Shown: one piece after another, positions 9,443 through 21,148 of the stretch | Position numbering within the stretch: position 1 is the stretch's first letter | Layout of the letters: every line of letters begins with the position of its first letter | Assembly: GCF_001665235.1 (NCBI RefSeq) | Contig: NZ_LZSC01000005.1 | Coordinates: 62,001-126,000 of the forward strand | Source of the DNA: Mycobacterium sp. 1100029.7 | GTDB lineage: Bacteria > Actinomycetota > Actinomycetes > Mycobacteriales > Mycobacteriaceae | DNA: 64,000 nt | Direction of reading: 5' to 3' | Made by a program: the position numbers and the translations under genes | The notes under the pieces: generated by a model | What the model saw: the letters and a program-made list of their open reading frames with translations, nothing else | Databases searched by the model: none | What the model was told of the DNA's origin: nothing

Positions 9443-11062
9443 CTATTCGGCGGCGGTTTGAGTGGCGGGTTTTTTCGGCAGAAATGCGGCCGGGATGATG
9501 GTGAATGCGACGAATACCAGAGCCACCACAAATACCGTTGTGTACGCGTGTGAAAGATCGTGCAGAAGATTGGCGGAAAAGTTCGGCGCAAATGACTCTC
9601 GTGGCATGTGCGACGGATCGACCGGTATGCCGCTTATCGCCGCCTTTTGCTGTAGCGCCGCGAGTTTGTTCGCTGCCACGATGTCGGGGCTCCGGTTGAA
9701 CTGATTCGTCAGGATCATCGCCATCAGTGCGGTCCCCATCGAGCCGCCGACTTGATGGCTGACGCTCATCAACGTCGTTCCGCGCGCGATCTGATGGGGT
9801 GCCAGCGCCTGCACCGACGCGACGGACAGCGGCATCATCGTGCACCCCATGCCCAGGCCCATGATCGCCAGCGCCACGAGCAGCGTGGGTTGATATGCGG
9901 CGTGTCTGGCCACCCCGAATGCGAAGGTGCCCAGGCCGGCGATGATCATCGCGATGCCGGCCAAAACGAACTTGCCCGGCCCGTGTCGGTCCACGAGCGG
10001 ACCGGCCAGCCGCATGGTCAGCATGGCGCCGAGTCCCTGGGGGATCAGGTGCACGCCGGCTTGCATCGGGGTTTGGTGCAGCACTTGCTGCAGATAACTC
10101 GGCAGCAGCAGACCGGCACCGAAGAACGCCCCCGCGAACAGCAGCATCGTCACGTTGGCTCGAGTCAGGACCGGGTTCTGGTAAAGGTGCAGATCGATGA
10201 GTGGGTGATCGGCGTGGCGCAAGGCGTGGACGACGAACGCGCCGATCAACGCGAGCCCGATGACCGCCGGTATCAACACGCGACGGTCCGCGACCGTCCC
10301 GGTTCGCGGGATCGACGACACCGCGAACAAGAACGTCGCCAGACCAGGGGAGAGCAGCAGCCCGCCGACGACATCGAAGGTTTCCGACCTTGCGGGGTGG
10401 TCTTTGGGGAACACCACCCCCGCCAACACGAACGTGGCCAGCCCGATCGGCAGATTGATCAGGAAGATCCAGCGCCAGCTCGAGGTATCGATCAGCCAGC
10501 CCCCCAGGATCGGGCCCGCGATCGGAGCCAGCAGCATCGGGATGCTCAAGATCGACATCAGGCGTCCGAGCCGCGCGGGGCCTGCCTCGCGCGTCATGAT
10601 CATGAAGCCCAGCGGCATCAGCATGCCACCGCTGACCCCTTGAATCACACGAAAGACGATGAGCTGCAGGATCGTTGACGCCATCGCGCACAACAGCGAG
10701 CCCAGCACGAATGCCACCACCGAGCCCATGAAAAGCCGCTTGGTGCCGAACCGGTCGGCCGCCCACCCGGTAAGCGGGATCACGGTTGCCAACCCGAGCG
10801 TGTATCCGGTCATCGTCCACGCGACAACGGCCTGGTCTGACCCGAACTCGGCGATGAAGGTGCGTTGCGCGACGGTGACGACGGTGACGTCCAGGATCGC
10901 CATGATCGTGGCCAGCAGGCAGACGCTGGAAATCCGCAACAGCGGGGCGTCGAGCTTGTCCGGATAAATACGTTCCTCGGCGCCCAGCAACCCGGTGGGG
11001 GCAGTGGGCAGCGCGGCGTCGCCCGCTGCGGAACGGGCCTTCTCCATGGCGTTGCTTAGCAT
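9443..11062 (-). CDS. DHA2-family 14-helix drug exporter (EmrB-like), copy 2
   Basis: The 539-residue paralogue of the downstream exporter has ILDVTVVTVAQ in helix 1, an identical GWAADRFGTKRLFMG motif-A loop, and GLGMGCTMMPLS and APHQIARGTTLM in the second half. ATG 11062 (MLSNAMEKA) resembles the start of copy 1 (MLGRMLSDA). The two copies are co-directional with 203 bases between them, most simply a tandem duplication followed by divergence. Which copy is the orthologue of Rv0783c cannot be decided by eye. Substrate unknown. Confidence 0.88.
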   Translation of the reverse strand: MLSNAMEKARSAAGDAALPTAPTGLLGAEERIYPDKLDAPLLRISSVCLLATIMAILDVTVVTVAQRTFIAEFGSDQAVVAWTMTGYTLGLATVIPLTGWAADRFGTKRLFMGSVVAFVLGSLLCAMASTILQLIVFRVIQGVSGGMLMPLGFMIMTREAGPARLGRLMSILSIPMLLAPIAGPILGGWLIDTSSWRWIFLINLPIGLATFVLAGVVFPKDHPARSETFDVVGGLLLSPGLATFLFAVSSIPRTGTVADRRVLIPAVIGLALIGAFVVHALRHADHPLIDLHLYQNPVLTRANVTMLLFAGAFFGAGLLLPSYLQQVLHQTPMQAGVHLIPQGLGAMLTMRLAGPLVDRHGPGKFVLAGIAMIIAGLGTFAFGVARHAAYQPTLLVALAIMGLGMGCTMMPLSVASVQALAPHQIARGTTLMSVSHQVGGSMGTALMAMILTNQFNRSPDIVAANKLAALQQKAAISGIPVDPSHMPRESFAPNFSANLLHDLSHAYTTVFVVALVFVAFTIIPAAFLPKKPATQTAAE

Positions 11063-11260
11063 ATCGAACCGATTTCGGTCGCCGCGACGGCACGCGTGCA
11101 CGACCGCCCGGCGCCGATGCGGGTGTGGCGCGCAAAGCCCCAACTCCGTTGCGCCAACGCCGCATCGAGGCGCGAGTGACTTCTGGCGTACGCGTCGATA
11201 TACGCCTGCCGTCTGCGTGTCCTTCACCATTTCGACACTTGTGCTCGTCAAACTGCGGTT

Positions 11261-11965
11261 GTGTCTGGAAAATTGATCGTCTCGGTTTCAGGGATTGGCG
11301 AGCGCACCCTGGACGACGTCGAGGCGTTCTGCGCACAAATGGATGCCCGGAAAGTGCCTGTCTCGTTGCTGGTGGCGCCGCGCCTGGCCGGCGACTACCG
11401 GCTGGACCGCGACCCGCGCACCGTCGAGTGGCTGACCGCCCGGCGTGCCGGTGGCGACGCCATTGTGCTGCACGGCTACGACGACGCGGCCACCAAGAAG
11501 CGGCGCGGCGAATTCGCCATGCTGCGGGCGCACGAGGCAAACCTGCGGCTGATGGCGGCCGACCGAGTGCTCGAGCACATGGGACTACGCACCCGACTGT
11601 TTGCGGCACCGGGTTGGACGGTTTCGCCAGGCGTCGTAAAAGCACTGCCGTGCAATGGATTTCGCCTGCTTGCCGATCTGCATGGCATTACCGACCTGGT
11701 TCGCCACACCACCGTCCGCAGCCGGGTGCTCGGCATCGGTGAAGGCTTCCTGACCGAACCGTGGTGGTGCCGCATGGTGGTGCTGTCGGCCGAGCGGGTA
11801 GCGCGGCGCGGCGGGATCGTGCGGGTGGCCGTCGCGGCCCGTCAGTTGCGCAAGCCGGGACCGCTGCAGACGATGCTGGACGCCGTAGACCTCGCGTCGA
11901 TGCATGGCTGCACACCCACGGTGTACCGCTGGCGACCCGGTAAGGCGATCCTGGACGCCGCCTGA
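11261..11965 (+). CDS. Polysaccharide deacetylase-like protein, Rv0784-like
   Basis: The 234-residue protein has the NodB/DUF2334 pattern: an N-terminal strand IVSVSGIGERTLDD, VPVSLLVAPR, and AIVLHGYDD, where the usual zinc-binding acidic and histidine residues of polysaccharide deacetylases would sit. Later conserved pieces include LFAAPGWTVS. It likely acts on a glycan or glycolipid N-acetyl group, though the catalytic set is not fully confirmed. GTG 11261 starts right at the first strand. It is divergent from the exporters across a 198-base region. Matches Rv0784 by position and size. Confidence 0.72.
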   Translation: MSGKLIVSVSGIGERTLDDVEAFCAQMDARKVPVSLLVAPRLAGDYRLDRDPRTVEWLTARRAGGDAIVLHGYDDAATKKRRGEFAMLRAHEANLRLMAADRVLEHMGLRTRLFAAPGWTVSPGVVKALPCNGFRLLADLHGITDLVRHTTVRSRVLGIGEGFLTEPWWCRMVVLSAERVARRGGIVRVAVAARQLRKPGPLQTMLDAVDLASMHGCTPTVYRWRPGKAILDAA

Positions 11966-12014
11966 GTAGCCGAGGAGATCGGTCACTCGGCTGCGGGCAC
12001 TACGCTGGTCCGAC

Positions 12015-13691
12015 ATGAGCGAATCTTCGGCGGCGGGTTTTGCCGCTGACGCAATCATTGTCGGCGCGGGGCTATCAGGTCTGGTGGCCGCCTGCGAGCT
12101 GGTGGACCGCGGTCTGCGGGTGCTGATCCTCGACCAGGAGAACAGCGTCAACCTTGGCGGGCAGGCCTTCTGGTCGTTCGGTGGCCTGTTCTTCGTCAAC
12201 AGCCCCGAGCAGCGCCGGCTGGGCATCCGGGACAGTTATGAGCTTGCGCTGCAGGACTGGTTGGGCACAGCGGGTTTCGACCGGGAAGAGGACTACTGGC
12301 CACGGCAGTGGGCGCACGCCTATGTCGACTTCGCGGCCGGTGAGAAGCGCAGTTGGCTACGCGAGCGGGGCCTGAAGATCTTTCCGTTGGTCGGCTGGGC
12401 CGAACGCGGCGGGTACACCGCGCAGGGGCATGGCAACTCCGTTCCCCGGTTCCACATCACCTGGGGCACCGGGCCCGCGCTGGTCGACATCTTCGCGCGT
12501 CGGCTCCGCGATCGTTCCACCGTCCGCTTTGCACACCGGCACCAAGTCGACGAACTGATCCTGGAAGGCGGGGCGGGCGACGCCGTGACCGGCGTACGTG
12601 GCACGGTTTTGGAGCCTTCGACCCAGCCGCGTGGTGTGCCGTCGTCTCGAAAGGCAGTGGGCCAGTTCGAATTTCGTGCATCTGCGGTGCTCGTTACCAG
12701 CGGTGGCATCGGCGGCAATCACGAGCTGGTCCGTAAAAACTGGCCGAAGCGCATGGGCCGGGTGCCCGAGCAGATGCTGAGCGGGGTGCCTGCGCACGTC
12801 GACGGCCGGATGATCGGCATCTCGGAAAAGGCCGGGGCGCGGGTGATCAACCCCGACCGGATGTGGCACTACACCGAGGGCATCACCAATTACGACCCGA
12901 TCTGGCCGTTGCACGGCATCCGGATCATCCCGGGACCGTCGTCGCTGTGGCTGGACGCGGCCGGCAACCGGTTGCCGGTTCCGCTGTATCCCGGCTTCGA
13001 CACCCTCGGGACGTTGGAGCACATCACCAAATCCGGGTATGACTACACCTGGTTCATCTTGAATGCCAAGATCATCGAGAAGGAGTTCGCTCTTTCCGGG
13101 CAGGAGCAGAACCCCGACCTGACGGGCCAGAGCCTGCGAGCGTTGCTGCGCAACCGGGCCAGTTCGGGGCCGCCCGGGCCGGTTCAGGCCTTCGTCGATC
13201 GCGGTGTCGATTTCGTCAGCGCAGATTCGTTGCGCGAGTTGGTGACTGGCATGAACAAGCTGCCCGACGTGGCGCAGCTGGACTATGCGACGGTGGCCGC
13301 GGAGGTCACTGCCCGCGACCGCGAGGTCGTCAACAAGTTCAGCAAAGACGGCCAGATCACCGCGATCCGCGCGGCCCGCGGGTATCTCGGCGACCGGCTG
13401 GGCCGGGTAGTGGCGCCGCACCGGTTGACCGATCCCAAGGCCGGGCCGTTGATCGCGGTCAAGTTGCACATCTTGACGCGAAAGACGTTGGGCGGCATCG
13501 AGACTGACCTGGGTGGGCGCGTCCTCGGCGCCGGCGGCACCCCGCTGACCGGGTTGTACGCGGCCGGTGAGGTCGCCGGGTTCGGTGGCGGCGGTGTGCA
13601 CGGCTACCGCGCCCTGGAGGGCACCTTCCTTGGCGGCTGCATCTTCAGCGGCCGGGCCGCCGGCCGTGGCGCGGCCGACGACATCACCTGA
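12015..13691 (+). CDS. FAD-binding dehydrogenase, Rv0785-like (KstD/fumarate-reductase fold)
   Basis: The 558-residue flavoprotein starts with the Rossmann motif IIVGAGLSGLVAACEL and an E/D-ending second strand (VLILDQE). A C-terminal ADP-contact motif TGLYAAGEVAGFGGGGVHG closes the FAD site. This is the 3-ketosteroid Delta-1-dehydrogenase/succinate dehydrogenase flavoprotein fold, but the residues of true KstD enzymes are not obvious, so the substrate is open. It lies 49 bases after the deacetylase-like gene and converges on an MBL hydrolase gene with four bases between the stops. Confidence 0.85.
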   Translation: MSESSAAGFAADAIIVGAGLSGLVAACELVDRGLRVLILDQENSVNLGGQAFWSFGGLFFVNSPEQRRLGIRDSYELALQDWLGTAGFDREEDYWPRQWAHAYVDFAAGEKRSWLRERGLKIFPLVGWAERGGYTAQGHGNSVPRFHITWGTGPALVDIFARRLRDRSTVRFAHRHQVDELILEGGAGDAVTGVRGTVLEPSTQPRGVPSSRKAVGQFEFRASAVLVTSGGIGGNHELVRKNWPKRMGRVPEQMLSGVPAHVDGRMIGISEKAGARVINPDRMWHYTEGITNYDPIWPLHGIRIIPGPSSLWLDAAGNRLPVPLYPGFDTLGTLEHITKSGYDYTWFILNAKIIEKEFALSGQEQNPDLTGQSLRALLRNRASSGPPGPVQAFVDRGVDFVSADSLRELVTGMNKLPDVAQLDYATVAAEVTARDREVVNKFSKDGQITAIRAARGYLGDRLGRVVAPHRLTDPKAGPLIAVKLHILTRKTLGGIETDLGGRVLGAGGTPLTGLYAAGEVAGFGGGGVHGYRALEGTFLGGCIFSGRAAGRGAADDIT

Positions 13692-13695
13692 GGCG

Positions 13696-14334
13696 TCAGA
13701 ACGCGACCCCGGTTTCCTCGGGCAGCACCTGGAAGTCGGTGTCGGTCATCTCGGTGAACCGGCCGTAGTAGATGCCGCGCGCCTCGGGCGCGACGATGCC
13801 CTGGTGGATCGGTACCGCGCGGGCCGGCGCGACCGCCCGCAGGTAGTCGATGGCCTCGGCGATCTTCATCCACGGGGCGGCCGCCGGGGCGGCCAGAACG
13901 TCCACCGGCTCGTCAGGCACGAACAGTGCATCGCCGGGATGCATCAGCCTGGCGCGGTGCTCACCGTCGTCCACGAGATACGAAATGTTCTCTATCACAG
14001 GGATTTCCGGGTGAATCACCGCGTGCTGGCCGCCGACGGCCCGGATGGTCAGCTCCCCGATCTGCAGCTCGTCGCCGACGTGAACGGTCGTGAACGGCGC
14101 GTCCAACTGGGACACGGTCTGCGAATCGGTGTACAGCGCAGCGTCTGGATTGGCCTCGATCAGCGCCGGTAACCGCGCCGGATCCACATGGTCCGGGTGC
14201 TGATGGGTGATCAGGATGGCCGACAGCCCGGTGATGCCCTCGAATCCGTGCGCGAGGGTCCCTGGGTCGAAGAGCACGCTAGTGTTGTCGAACTCGGCAA
14301 GTAGGCAGGAATGCCCGAAATGCGTCAATTGCAT
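13696..14334 (-). CDS. MBL-fold metallo-hydrolase, Rv0786c-like
   Basis: The 212-residue protein starts MQLTHFGHSCLLAEF, typical of the UlaG-like metallo-beta-lactamase branch. The metal motif is THQHPDHVD (HxHxDH), and further ligands are expected from MHPGDALF and PIHQG. ATG 14334 is favoured because the strand directly after it is conserved; the frame runs 35 residues further upstream without resemblance. It likely hydrolyses a phosphoester, lactone or similar bond in the cytosol. It is divergent from a secreted-protein gene only 32 bases away. Confidence 0.85.
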   Translation of the reverse strand: MQLTHFGHSCLLAEFDNTSVLFDPGTLAHGFEGITGLSAILITHQHPDHVDPARLPALIEANPDAALYTDSQTVSQLDAPFTTVHVGDELQIGELTIRAVGGQHAVIHPEIPVIENISYLVDDGEHRARLMHPGDALFVPDEPVDVLAAPAAAPWMKIAEAIDYLRAVAPARAVPIHQGIVAPEARGIYYGRFTEMTDTDFQVLPEETGVAF

Positions 14335-14366
14335 GTCTACGATTGTGCCCTGACGGGGGTGGTCGT

Positions 14367-15044
14367 GTGCGGGTAGCTTTCGCGACATTACTGCTCGCCG
14401 GTGGCCTGGTGGCCAGTTTTGTCTTGGTGGTCCCGGCACCGGCGGAACCCGAGACGTGCCCGCCGGTGTGCGATCAGATTCCCACTAGCGCGTGGATCTC
14501 GCAGCGAGCCGTGCCGCTGAACTCGGCCTACAACTGGCCCACGCTGGCCGGTCTGGCGGTACCGGTGACAGGCGTCGGGGCGGCACCACGGTTCCGGTTC
14601 GAGGAGCTGTGCGGGACGCGACCGCTGGCCCAGGATCCTCGTGCCTCGGCGGTCGCGGCGCGTGCGACGGTGGTCCATCCCGACGGTCAGTGGCAGCTGC
14701 AGGCACAGATCGTGCACTGGCGCGGGGACACGATGCGCGGGGGGCCGCTGGCCGCCGCGGTGTTCGGCAACGCCGTCGCGGTGCTGCGCGGCTGCCAACA
14801 GGGCGCGCCCTCGGAGTCGCCGTCGGTCACGACCGACGAACCAATCCGGATGGCCGCGGTCATCAGCGGACCGGTGATCATGCACACCTACCTGGTCGCG
14901 CATGTCGCGAGCAGCACAATCAGCGAGCTCACGCTGTGGTCGACGAGCCCACCGCAGCTGCCCTGGCCCGCGACGGCCGACTCCCAGCAGCTGGATTCGA
15001 TGACGACACCGCTGTGTGAGGCCTATATCGCCTCGTGCCCGTAA
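14367..15044 (+). CDS. Secreted conserved protein, Rv0787-like
   Basis: Starting at GTG 14367, the 225-residue protein has a short basic N-terminus, a hydrophobic core FATLLLAGGLVASFVLVV and an Ala/Pro-rich cleavage region, i.e. a signal peptide or N-terminal anchor. The mature part has about five cysteines (CPPVC near the N-terminus, ELCG, RGC, and two at the end), suggesting disulfides outside the membrane. No catalytic motif seen. It precedes purS by 64 bases. Function unknown. Confidence 0.72.
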   Translation: MRVAFATLLLAGGLVASFVLVVPAPAEPETCPPVCDQIPTSAWISQRAVPLNSAYNWPTLAGLAVPVTGVGAAPRFRFEELCGTRPLAQDPRASAVAARATVVHPDGQWQLQAQIVHWRGDTMRGGPLAAAVFGNAVAVLRGCQQGAPSESPSVTTDEPIRMAAVISGPVIMHTYLVAHVASSTISELTLWSTSPPQLPWPATADSQQLDSMTTPLCEAYIASCP

Positions 15045-15095
15045 GCCGCGCCCGGCATCCGCCGCCGGTAGAGTTGGGTCCGATAGCGACTCGTC

Positions 15096-15101
15096 AGGAG
15101 G
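15096..15101 (+). promoter_or_regulatory. purS ribosome binding site that decides the start
   Basis: AGGAGG lies one base before an in-frame ATG (15103) and seven bases before GTG 15109. Spacing favours the GTG, which also gives the 79-residue length known for mycobacterial PurS. Confidence 0.75.
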
Positions 15102-15108
15102 AATGCCG

Positions 15109-15348
15109 GTGGCACGGGTGATCGTCAATGTGATGCCCAAAGCGGAGATTCTCGACCCGCAGGGACAGGCGATTGTCGGCGCGCTGGGCCGACTCGGACA
15201 TCCCGGAATCTCAGATGTCCGTCAGGGCAAGCGGTTTGAGCTCGAGATCGATGACTCCGTCGATGAGTCCGCGCTCGCCGAGATTGCCGAATCCTTGTTG
15301 GCCAACACCGTGATCGAGGATTGGTCGATCAGCAGGGAAGTGCTGTGA
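15109..15348 (+). CDS. purS: FGAM synthase, PurS subunit
   Basis: The 79-residue subunit of the split phosphoribosylformylglycinamidine synthase bridges PurQ (ammonia donor) and PurL. The sequence [19 protein letters not shown] then [15 protein letters not shown] is diagnostic. GTG 15109 is chosen over ATG 15103 on ribosome-site spacing. The TGA overlaps the GTG of purQ (GTGA), giving stoichiometric coupling; purL is not here but 23 kb downstream. Confidence 0.95.
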   Translation: MARVIVNVMPKAEILDPQGQAIVGALGRLGHPGISDVRQGKRFELEIDDSVDESALAEIAESLLANTVIEDWSISREVL

Positions 15349-16019
15349 GCGCACGGATCGGCGTCATCACTTTTCCCGGGACGCTGGACGACGTCGATGC
15401 TGCCCGCGCGGTGCGCCGGGCCGGCGCGGAGCCGGTCAGCCTGTGGCACGCCGACGCCGACCTGAAGAAAGTCGACGCGGTGGTGGTCCCGGGCGGCTTT
15501 TCCTACGGCGACTATCTGCGGGCCGGGGCGATCGCACGATTCGCGCCGGTGATGTCCGAAGTCGTGCATGCCGCGGGCCGTGGCATGCCGGTGTTGGGCA
15601 TTTGCAACGGTTTTCAGGTGCTGTGCGAGACCCGGTTACTCCCGGGAGCATTGGCGCGCAACGCGGGCCTGCACTTCGTGTGCCGCGATGTGTGGCTTCG
15701 GGTGGCATCGAACTCCACGGCCTGGACGTCGCGCTTCGATGCCGAGGCTGACCTGCTGGTTCCGCTGAAATCCGGTGAGGGTCGCTATGTGGCGTCGGAC
15801 AACGTTCTCGACGAACTCGAGGGCGAGGGACGCGTGGTGTTTCGGTACCACGACGACATCAACGGCTCGGCACGCGGCATCGCCGGTATCAGCTCGGCCA
15901 ACGGCCGCGTGGTCGGGCTGATGCCGCATCCCGAACACGCCATCGAAGCGCTGACCGGACCGTCCGACGACGGGCTGGGCCTGTTCTTGTCAGCGCTCGA
16001 CGCCGTTCTCACCGCCTGA
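15345..16019 (+). CDS. purQ: FGAM synthase, PurQ glutaminase subunit
   Basis: The 224-residue class I glutamine amidotransferase supplies ammonia to PurL. Oxyanion strand [15 protein letters not shown], nucleophile Cys in [10 protein letters not shown], and the His-Glu pair in MPHPEHA complete the triad. GTG 15345 overlaps the purS stop. The last 30 bases overlap the convergent wax-ester synthase gene. Confidence 0.96.
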   Translation: MSARIGVITFPGTLDDVDAARAVRRAGAEPVSLWHADADLKKVDAVVVPGGFSYGDYLRAGAIARFAPVMSEVVHAAGRGMPVLGICNGFQVLCETRLLPGALARNAGLHFVCRDVWLRVASNSTAWTSRFDAEADLLVPLKSGEGRYVASDNVLDELEGEGRVVFRYHDDINGSARGIAGISSANGRVVGLMPHPEHAIEALTGPSDDGLGLFLSALDAVLTA

Positions 16020-17411
16020 CCCCGGTTGCGGCAAAACTCCTGCGGTCGAGCGTAATTCGGCGAAGGCCTGGACCATCGCATCCGTTGCTTCATGCGGGTC
16101 GTTCAACGTCTGGTCGTCGGTGAGCACCGCGATCCCGAGCTGGTCGACGTAGCTCCATACGGTGATGTTGACCGGTGCTCCCGGCGAGAGCACCCCGGTG
16201 GAGTAGATCTCGGTCACGGCGGCGCCCCCGAAATGCCCGCGTTCGCGCGGTCCGACCACACTGGACACGGCGACATTCATCAGCCTGTTCGGCACGTCGT
16301 AGCGGCCGAGCCAGCGGAACGCGGTGGGGGCGAACGCCGTCGGCAGATAGGCCATCAATCGTCCGTACAGCTCCGGGCCCATGATTTCGTGGTCCTCTTT
16401 GGCGATCCGGGTCGCCAGCGACACCAGCCGCGCCCGCTCGGCGGGATCGGCGACGTGTACCGGCAGCGAGATCATCAGCCCGCTGATCTCGTTGCCCGTG
16501 ATGCGATCCGACTTGTCGGTGGCTGTCGGTACCGACGCGATGATGGGCCGCTCGGCTTTCCCGTCGTATTCGAGCAGCAGCGTGCGCAGACCGCCGGTCG
16601 CAATCGAGAGCACCATGTCGTTGACCGTGACGCCCAATGCCTTGGCGGTCGCCTTGACCTCGGCCAACGGCAGGGGCGCGGTCGCGAACCGGCGCTGCGG
16701 GGACACCACGTGGTTGAGAAAAGTGGGGGGAGCGTCGAAGGCTTCGGCCAGATCCGGATGGTCCCCGCGTTCCTTGGACCGCCGGCGCACCCGGCGCATC
16801 CCCACCGCCGCGTCCCGGATCAGCCCGGGCAGCTCGGCGATCTGGCGAACGTGGTCCCGCGCCGCGGCCCGCAATAGCCGACCGCTGGTCGCGGTGCTGC
16901 CCGCCTCCTGGTTGTCGCGCTCGTCTTGCGGGGCACCTTCGATGTCCATCGCGCGGGCCAGCAGGTTGACCGAGGCGACACCATCGGCCAACGCGTGGTG
17001 GATTTTGCCGATCAAGGCGAACCGGCCGCCGGCGAGCCCTTCGGCGAAATGGAACTCCCACAGCGGACGACTGCGGTCCAGTGGGGTCGACGCCACGTGC
17101 CCGATGACGTCGTCGAGTTCGCGCCGGCCGCCCGGCGACCGGACCTGCACGCGTCGCAAGTGGTAGTCCAGATCGACGTCGCAGTTCTCCTGCCACATCG
17201 GGTGATGAAGCTGCCACGGGATGTCGACGAGCCTGTAGCGCAACGGTTCCAGCAGGTGCAACCGTCGTAGCAGGTGGCGGCGGAACGCCTCGAAGCCGAA
17301 CTCGCCGTCGAACCCGGAGGGATCGAGGATCGCGACTTTGAGCGTGTGCGTGTGCAGGTTCGGCGTCTCGCTGTAGAGCAGCATGGCGTCCATGCCGTTG
17401 AGTCTTTTCAC
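15990..17411 (-). CDS. Wax ester synthase / acyl-CoA:diacylglycerol acyltransferase
   Basis: The roughly 473-residue protein has the WS/DGAT active-site motif HHALADG (HHxxxDG) and the N-terminal [16 protein letters not shown] seen in mycobacterial Tgs paralogues. A later [12 protein letters not shown] segment is also typical. It should esterify acyl-CoA to diacylglycerol or fatty alcohol at the membrane, for triacylglycerol or wax storage. Start is uncertain: GTG 17411 follows GAGGTGG, while an ATG at 17468 would add 19 residues. The 3' end overlaps purQ tail-to-tail by 30 bases. M. tuberculosis has no such gene next to purQ, as far as remembered. Confidence 0.88.
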   Translation of the reverse strand: MKRLNGMDAMLLYSETPNLHTHTLKVAILDPSGFDGEFGFEAFRRHLLRRLHLLEPLRYRLVDIPWQLHHPMWQENCDVDLDYHLRRVQVRSPGGRRELDDVIGHVASTPLDRSRPLWEFHFAEGLAGGRFALIGKIHHALADGVASVNLLARAMDIEGAPQDERDNQEAGSTATSGRLLRAAARDHVRQIAELPGLIRDAAVGMRRVRRRSKERGDHPDLAEAFDAPPTFLNHVVSPQRRFATAPLPLAEVKATAKALGVTVNDMVLSIATGGLRTLLLEYDGKAERPIIASVPTATDKSDRITGNEISGLMISLPVHVADPAERARLVSLATRIAKEDHEIMGPELYGRLMAYLPTAFAPTAFRWLGRYDVPNRLMNVAVSSVVGPRERGHFGGAAVTEIYSTGVLSPGAPVNITVWSYVDQLGIAVLTDDQTLNDPHEATDAMVQAFAELRSTAGVLPQPGSGGENGVER

Positions 17412-17437
17412 CCGCCACCTCGCCGCGTCGACGCTGA

Positions 17438-19209
<1,772 letters not shown>

Positions 19210-19352
19210 GGTGGCTCCCCCGCGGTTCTGCTTTGCCAGTAGTTGCCAGCGCGAGGCCGTCCCCCGGGGCTCAGCGCATCTGACATAGGCTACTCTCTGC
19301 CTGGGAGAATGTCATATCCGTTTGCTGTGGGCAGCCACGCATCGGGGGGGAA

Positions 19353-20417
19353 ATGACCGAACAGGTTCTGGTCACCGGCGGTTTCGGGCTGGTCGGCGCG
19401 CAGACCGTGCGTCAGCTGGTCGCCGACGGCCACCATGTCGTCGCGACCGATCTCGGCACCTCTGACCAGCAAAAAGCGGCCAAAACCTTGCCCGCCGGTG
19501 CCGAAGCCCGCTGGGCCGATCTGACCGATGCCGCGGAGGTCGTGCGGCTGGTCGCCGCGGCGGCCCCGTCGGTGATCATCCATCTGGCTGCGGTGATCCC
19601 ACCCGGTATCTACCGCCACCCGAAGTTGGCTAGGCGCGTCAATGTCGGCGCGACCGCCGCCCTGTTGGATGCGGCGAAGAACAGCCCGCGCCCGGTGCGC
19701 TTTGTCCAGGCGTCGAGCAACGCCGTGTACGGCTCACGCAATCCGCGCCGGCACCCCGAGTGGTTGCGCGCGGACACCCCGGTGCGGCCGTCGGACCTCT
19801 ACGGCGCGCACAAGGTCGAGGCCGAGCGGCTGGTACGCGATTCGGGTCTGCAATGGGTGATCCTGCGCCTGGCCGGCGTCATCAGCGTCGACCTGAACGC
19901 AATGCCGCTGAGCCTGGACGCACCCTACTTGGAAAGCGCATTGCCGACCGATGGGCGCATCCACACCGTCGATGTCCGCGACGTCGCGGTCGCGTTCTCG
20001 GCCGCTGCGACCGTCGCGGTGGTGGGGGAGACGCTGCTGATCGGGGGTGACGAGTCACATTTGCTGCGCCAGGCGGACGTCGGGCAGGCGCTGGCGGCCA
20101 GCAGAGGGCTGATCAATGTTCTGCCCGCGGGTCGTCCGGGAAATCCCGACAGCGACGACGACTGGTACGTGACGGACTGGATGGACACCGCTCGCGCGCA
20201 ACAGGCGTTGCGCTTCCAACGGCATTCCTGGCCGGACATGCTGGCGGAGATGCGCGTCGCGGCGGGATGGCAGCGCTATCCGATGCGCCTCATTTCACCG
20301 ATCGTCCGGCAATTCCTCAAATCCCGTAATGCCCACCGGGGTTCGCCCGGGCGCTACGCCGACCCGTGGGGAGCGATCCGTTCCGAATTCGGCGAGCCCG
20401 GACCCGACACCGACTGA
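19353..20417 (+). CDS. NAD-dependent epimerase/dehydratase (extended SDR)
   Basis: The 354-residue protein has the extended-SDR motif VTGGFGLVGAQT at the N-terminus, the acidic-strand end ATDLG, HLAAV, and a catalytic YGAHK (YxxxK) with Ser in QASSNAVYG. It resembles UDP-sugar epimerase or 3beta-hydroxysteroid dehydrogenase-like proteins; the C-terminal substrate-binding part is not specific. It is divergent from the PlsC-like gene. ATG 19353 sits after a G-rich stretch that may serve as ribosome site. Confidence 0.82.
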   Translation: MTEQVLVTGGFGLVGAQTVRQLVADGHHVVATDLGTSDQQKAAKTLPAGAEARWADLTDAAEVVRLVAAAAPSVIIHLAAVIPPGIYRHPKLARRVNVGATAALLDAAKNSPRPVRFVQASSNAVYGSRNPRRHPEWLRADTPVRPSDLYGAHKVEAERLVRDSGLQWVILRLAGVISVDLNAMPLSLDAPYLESALPTDGRIHTVDVRDVAVAFSAAATVAVVGETLLIGGDESHLLRQADVGQALAASRGLINVLPAGRPGNPDSDDDWYVTDWMDTARAQQALRFQRHSWPDMLAEMRVAAGWQRYPMRLISPIVRQFLKSRNAHRGSPGRYADPWGAIRSEFGEPGPDTD

Positions 20418-20423
20418 CGCTGC

Positions 20424-20888
20424 TCAGCCGGCGTCCCGCAGCAGCGGCTCCTGGGGACACTCGGCCACCGAGGTGAGCTCGGCGAAGAACTCGATCGCGG
20501 CGGCGATGGTGTGGTCCACATACGTGGCGAAGTCGTCGAACGCGATGGGCTCGCGGATCTTGCGGGAGTTGCGCGCCAGGACACCGACCCGTAGCGGGTC
20601 GGAGGACCCGTGGACGGTCGCGACGACGTCATGGTGGTCTTGGTTCCATGCGTCGGCAAGATTCGTCAGCTTGGCGTTATCGGTAGCTGGGAAAAAGCAA
20701 CCGGGGGTCACTTGAATGGTGAATTCGTCGCCGTGCCACCGGGAGATTCCGAGATGGACGTGTAGCTTTCGCGGACGGGTGTTCGCGACGTAGAAGAATT
20801 CCCCGTCGTGCTGGCCGCGGAAATACCGGCTGCCACGGGTGCACAGGTAGCGTTCGATCAGGTCGGCGGACAACGCCTCAGTCGTCAT
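20424..20888 (-). CDS. Conserved protein, YbjN-like fold suspected
   Basis: The 154-residue soluble protein starts at ATG 20888 (MTTEALSADLIERYL). A leading helix is followed by a strand-rich block (FFYVANTRPRKLHVHLGISR and DEFTIQV) and C-terminal helices, the pattern of YbjN/type III secretion chaperone-like actinobacterial proteins. This assignment is by pattern only. It converges on the epimerase gene, six bases between the stops. Function unknown. The 260 bases upstream (20889–21148) hold nothing recognisable besides the promoter regions of the flanking genes. Confidence 0.6.
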   Translation of the reverse strand: MTTEALSADLIERYLCTRGSRYFRGQHDGEFFYVANTRPRKLHVHLGISRWHGDEFTIQVTPGCFFPATDNAKLTNLADAWNQDHHDVVATVHGSSDPLRVGVLARNSRKIREPIAFDDFATYVDHTIAAAIEFFAELTSVAECPQEPLLRDAG

Positions 20889-21148
20889 ACGATCTATGGT
20901 GCGGCCAGCGCCTTTACGGAGCCTTTGAGACAAGTCATGTGTCGGCGAAGAATCTGGTGAGAATTCGCTGAGGATATAACGATTCCATCACGCGCTCAAC
21001 GCAATACGCGCAGCGGCAGCGTTTGCGGGCAGAGCTGAGATCGCCGGTTGTCACCCGTGCCGGCGTGGCCGGGACCGCGGGCCGCGACGGTCGGTCGCGC
21101 TAGCCTTGCGCTGGTGGGCGTGCGACGGGCGAGCAAGGAGGGCTGACG

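Noticed and set aside
9426..11645. A 739-codon minus-strand open frame across the second exporter
   Set aside because: It is a different frame of the same strand as the DHA2 gene, rich in Arg and Pro, with no family resemblance.
12357..13601. A 414-codon frame antisense to the FAD dehydrogenase
   Set aside because: Shadow of a gene with strong FAD motifs; no start signal or homology.
15103..15105. ATG as purS start
   Set aside because: AGGAGG is only one base upstream; GTG 15109 has proper spacing and the known length.
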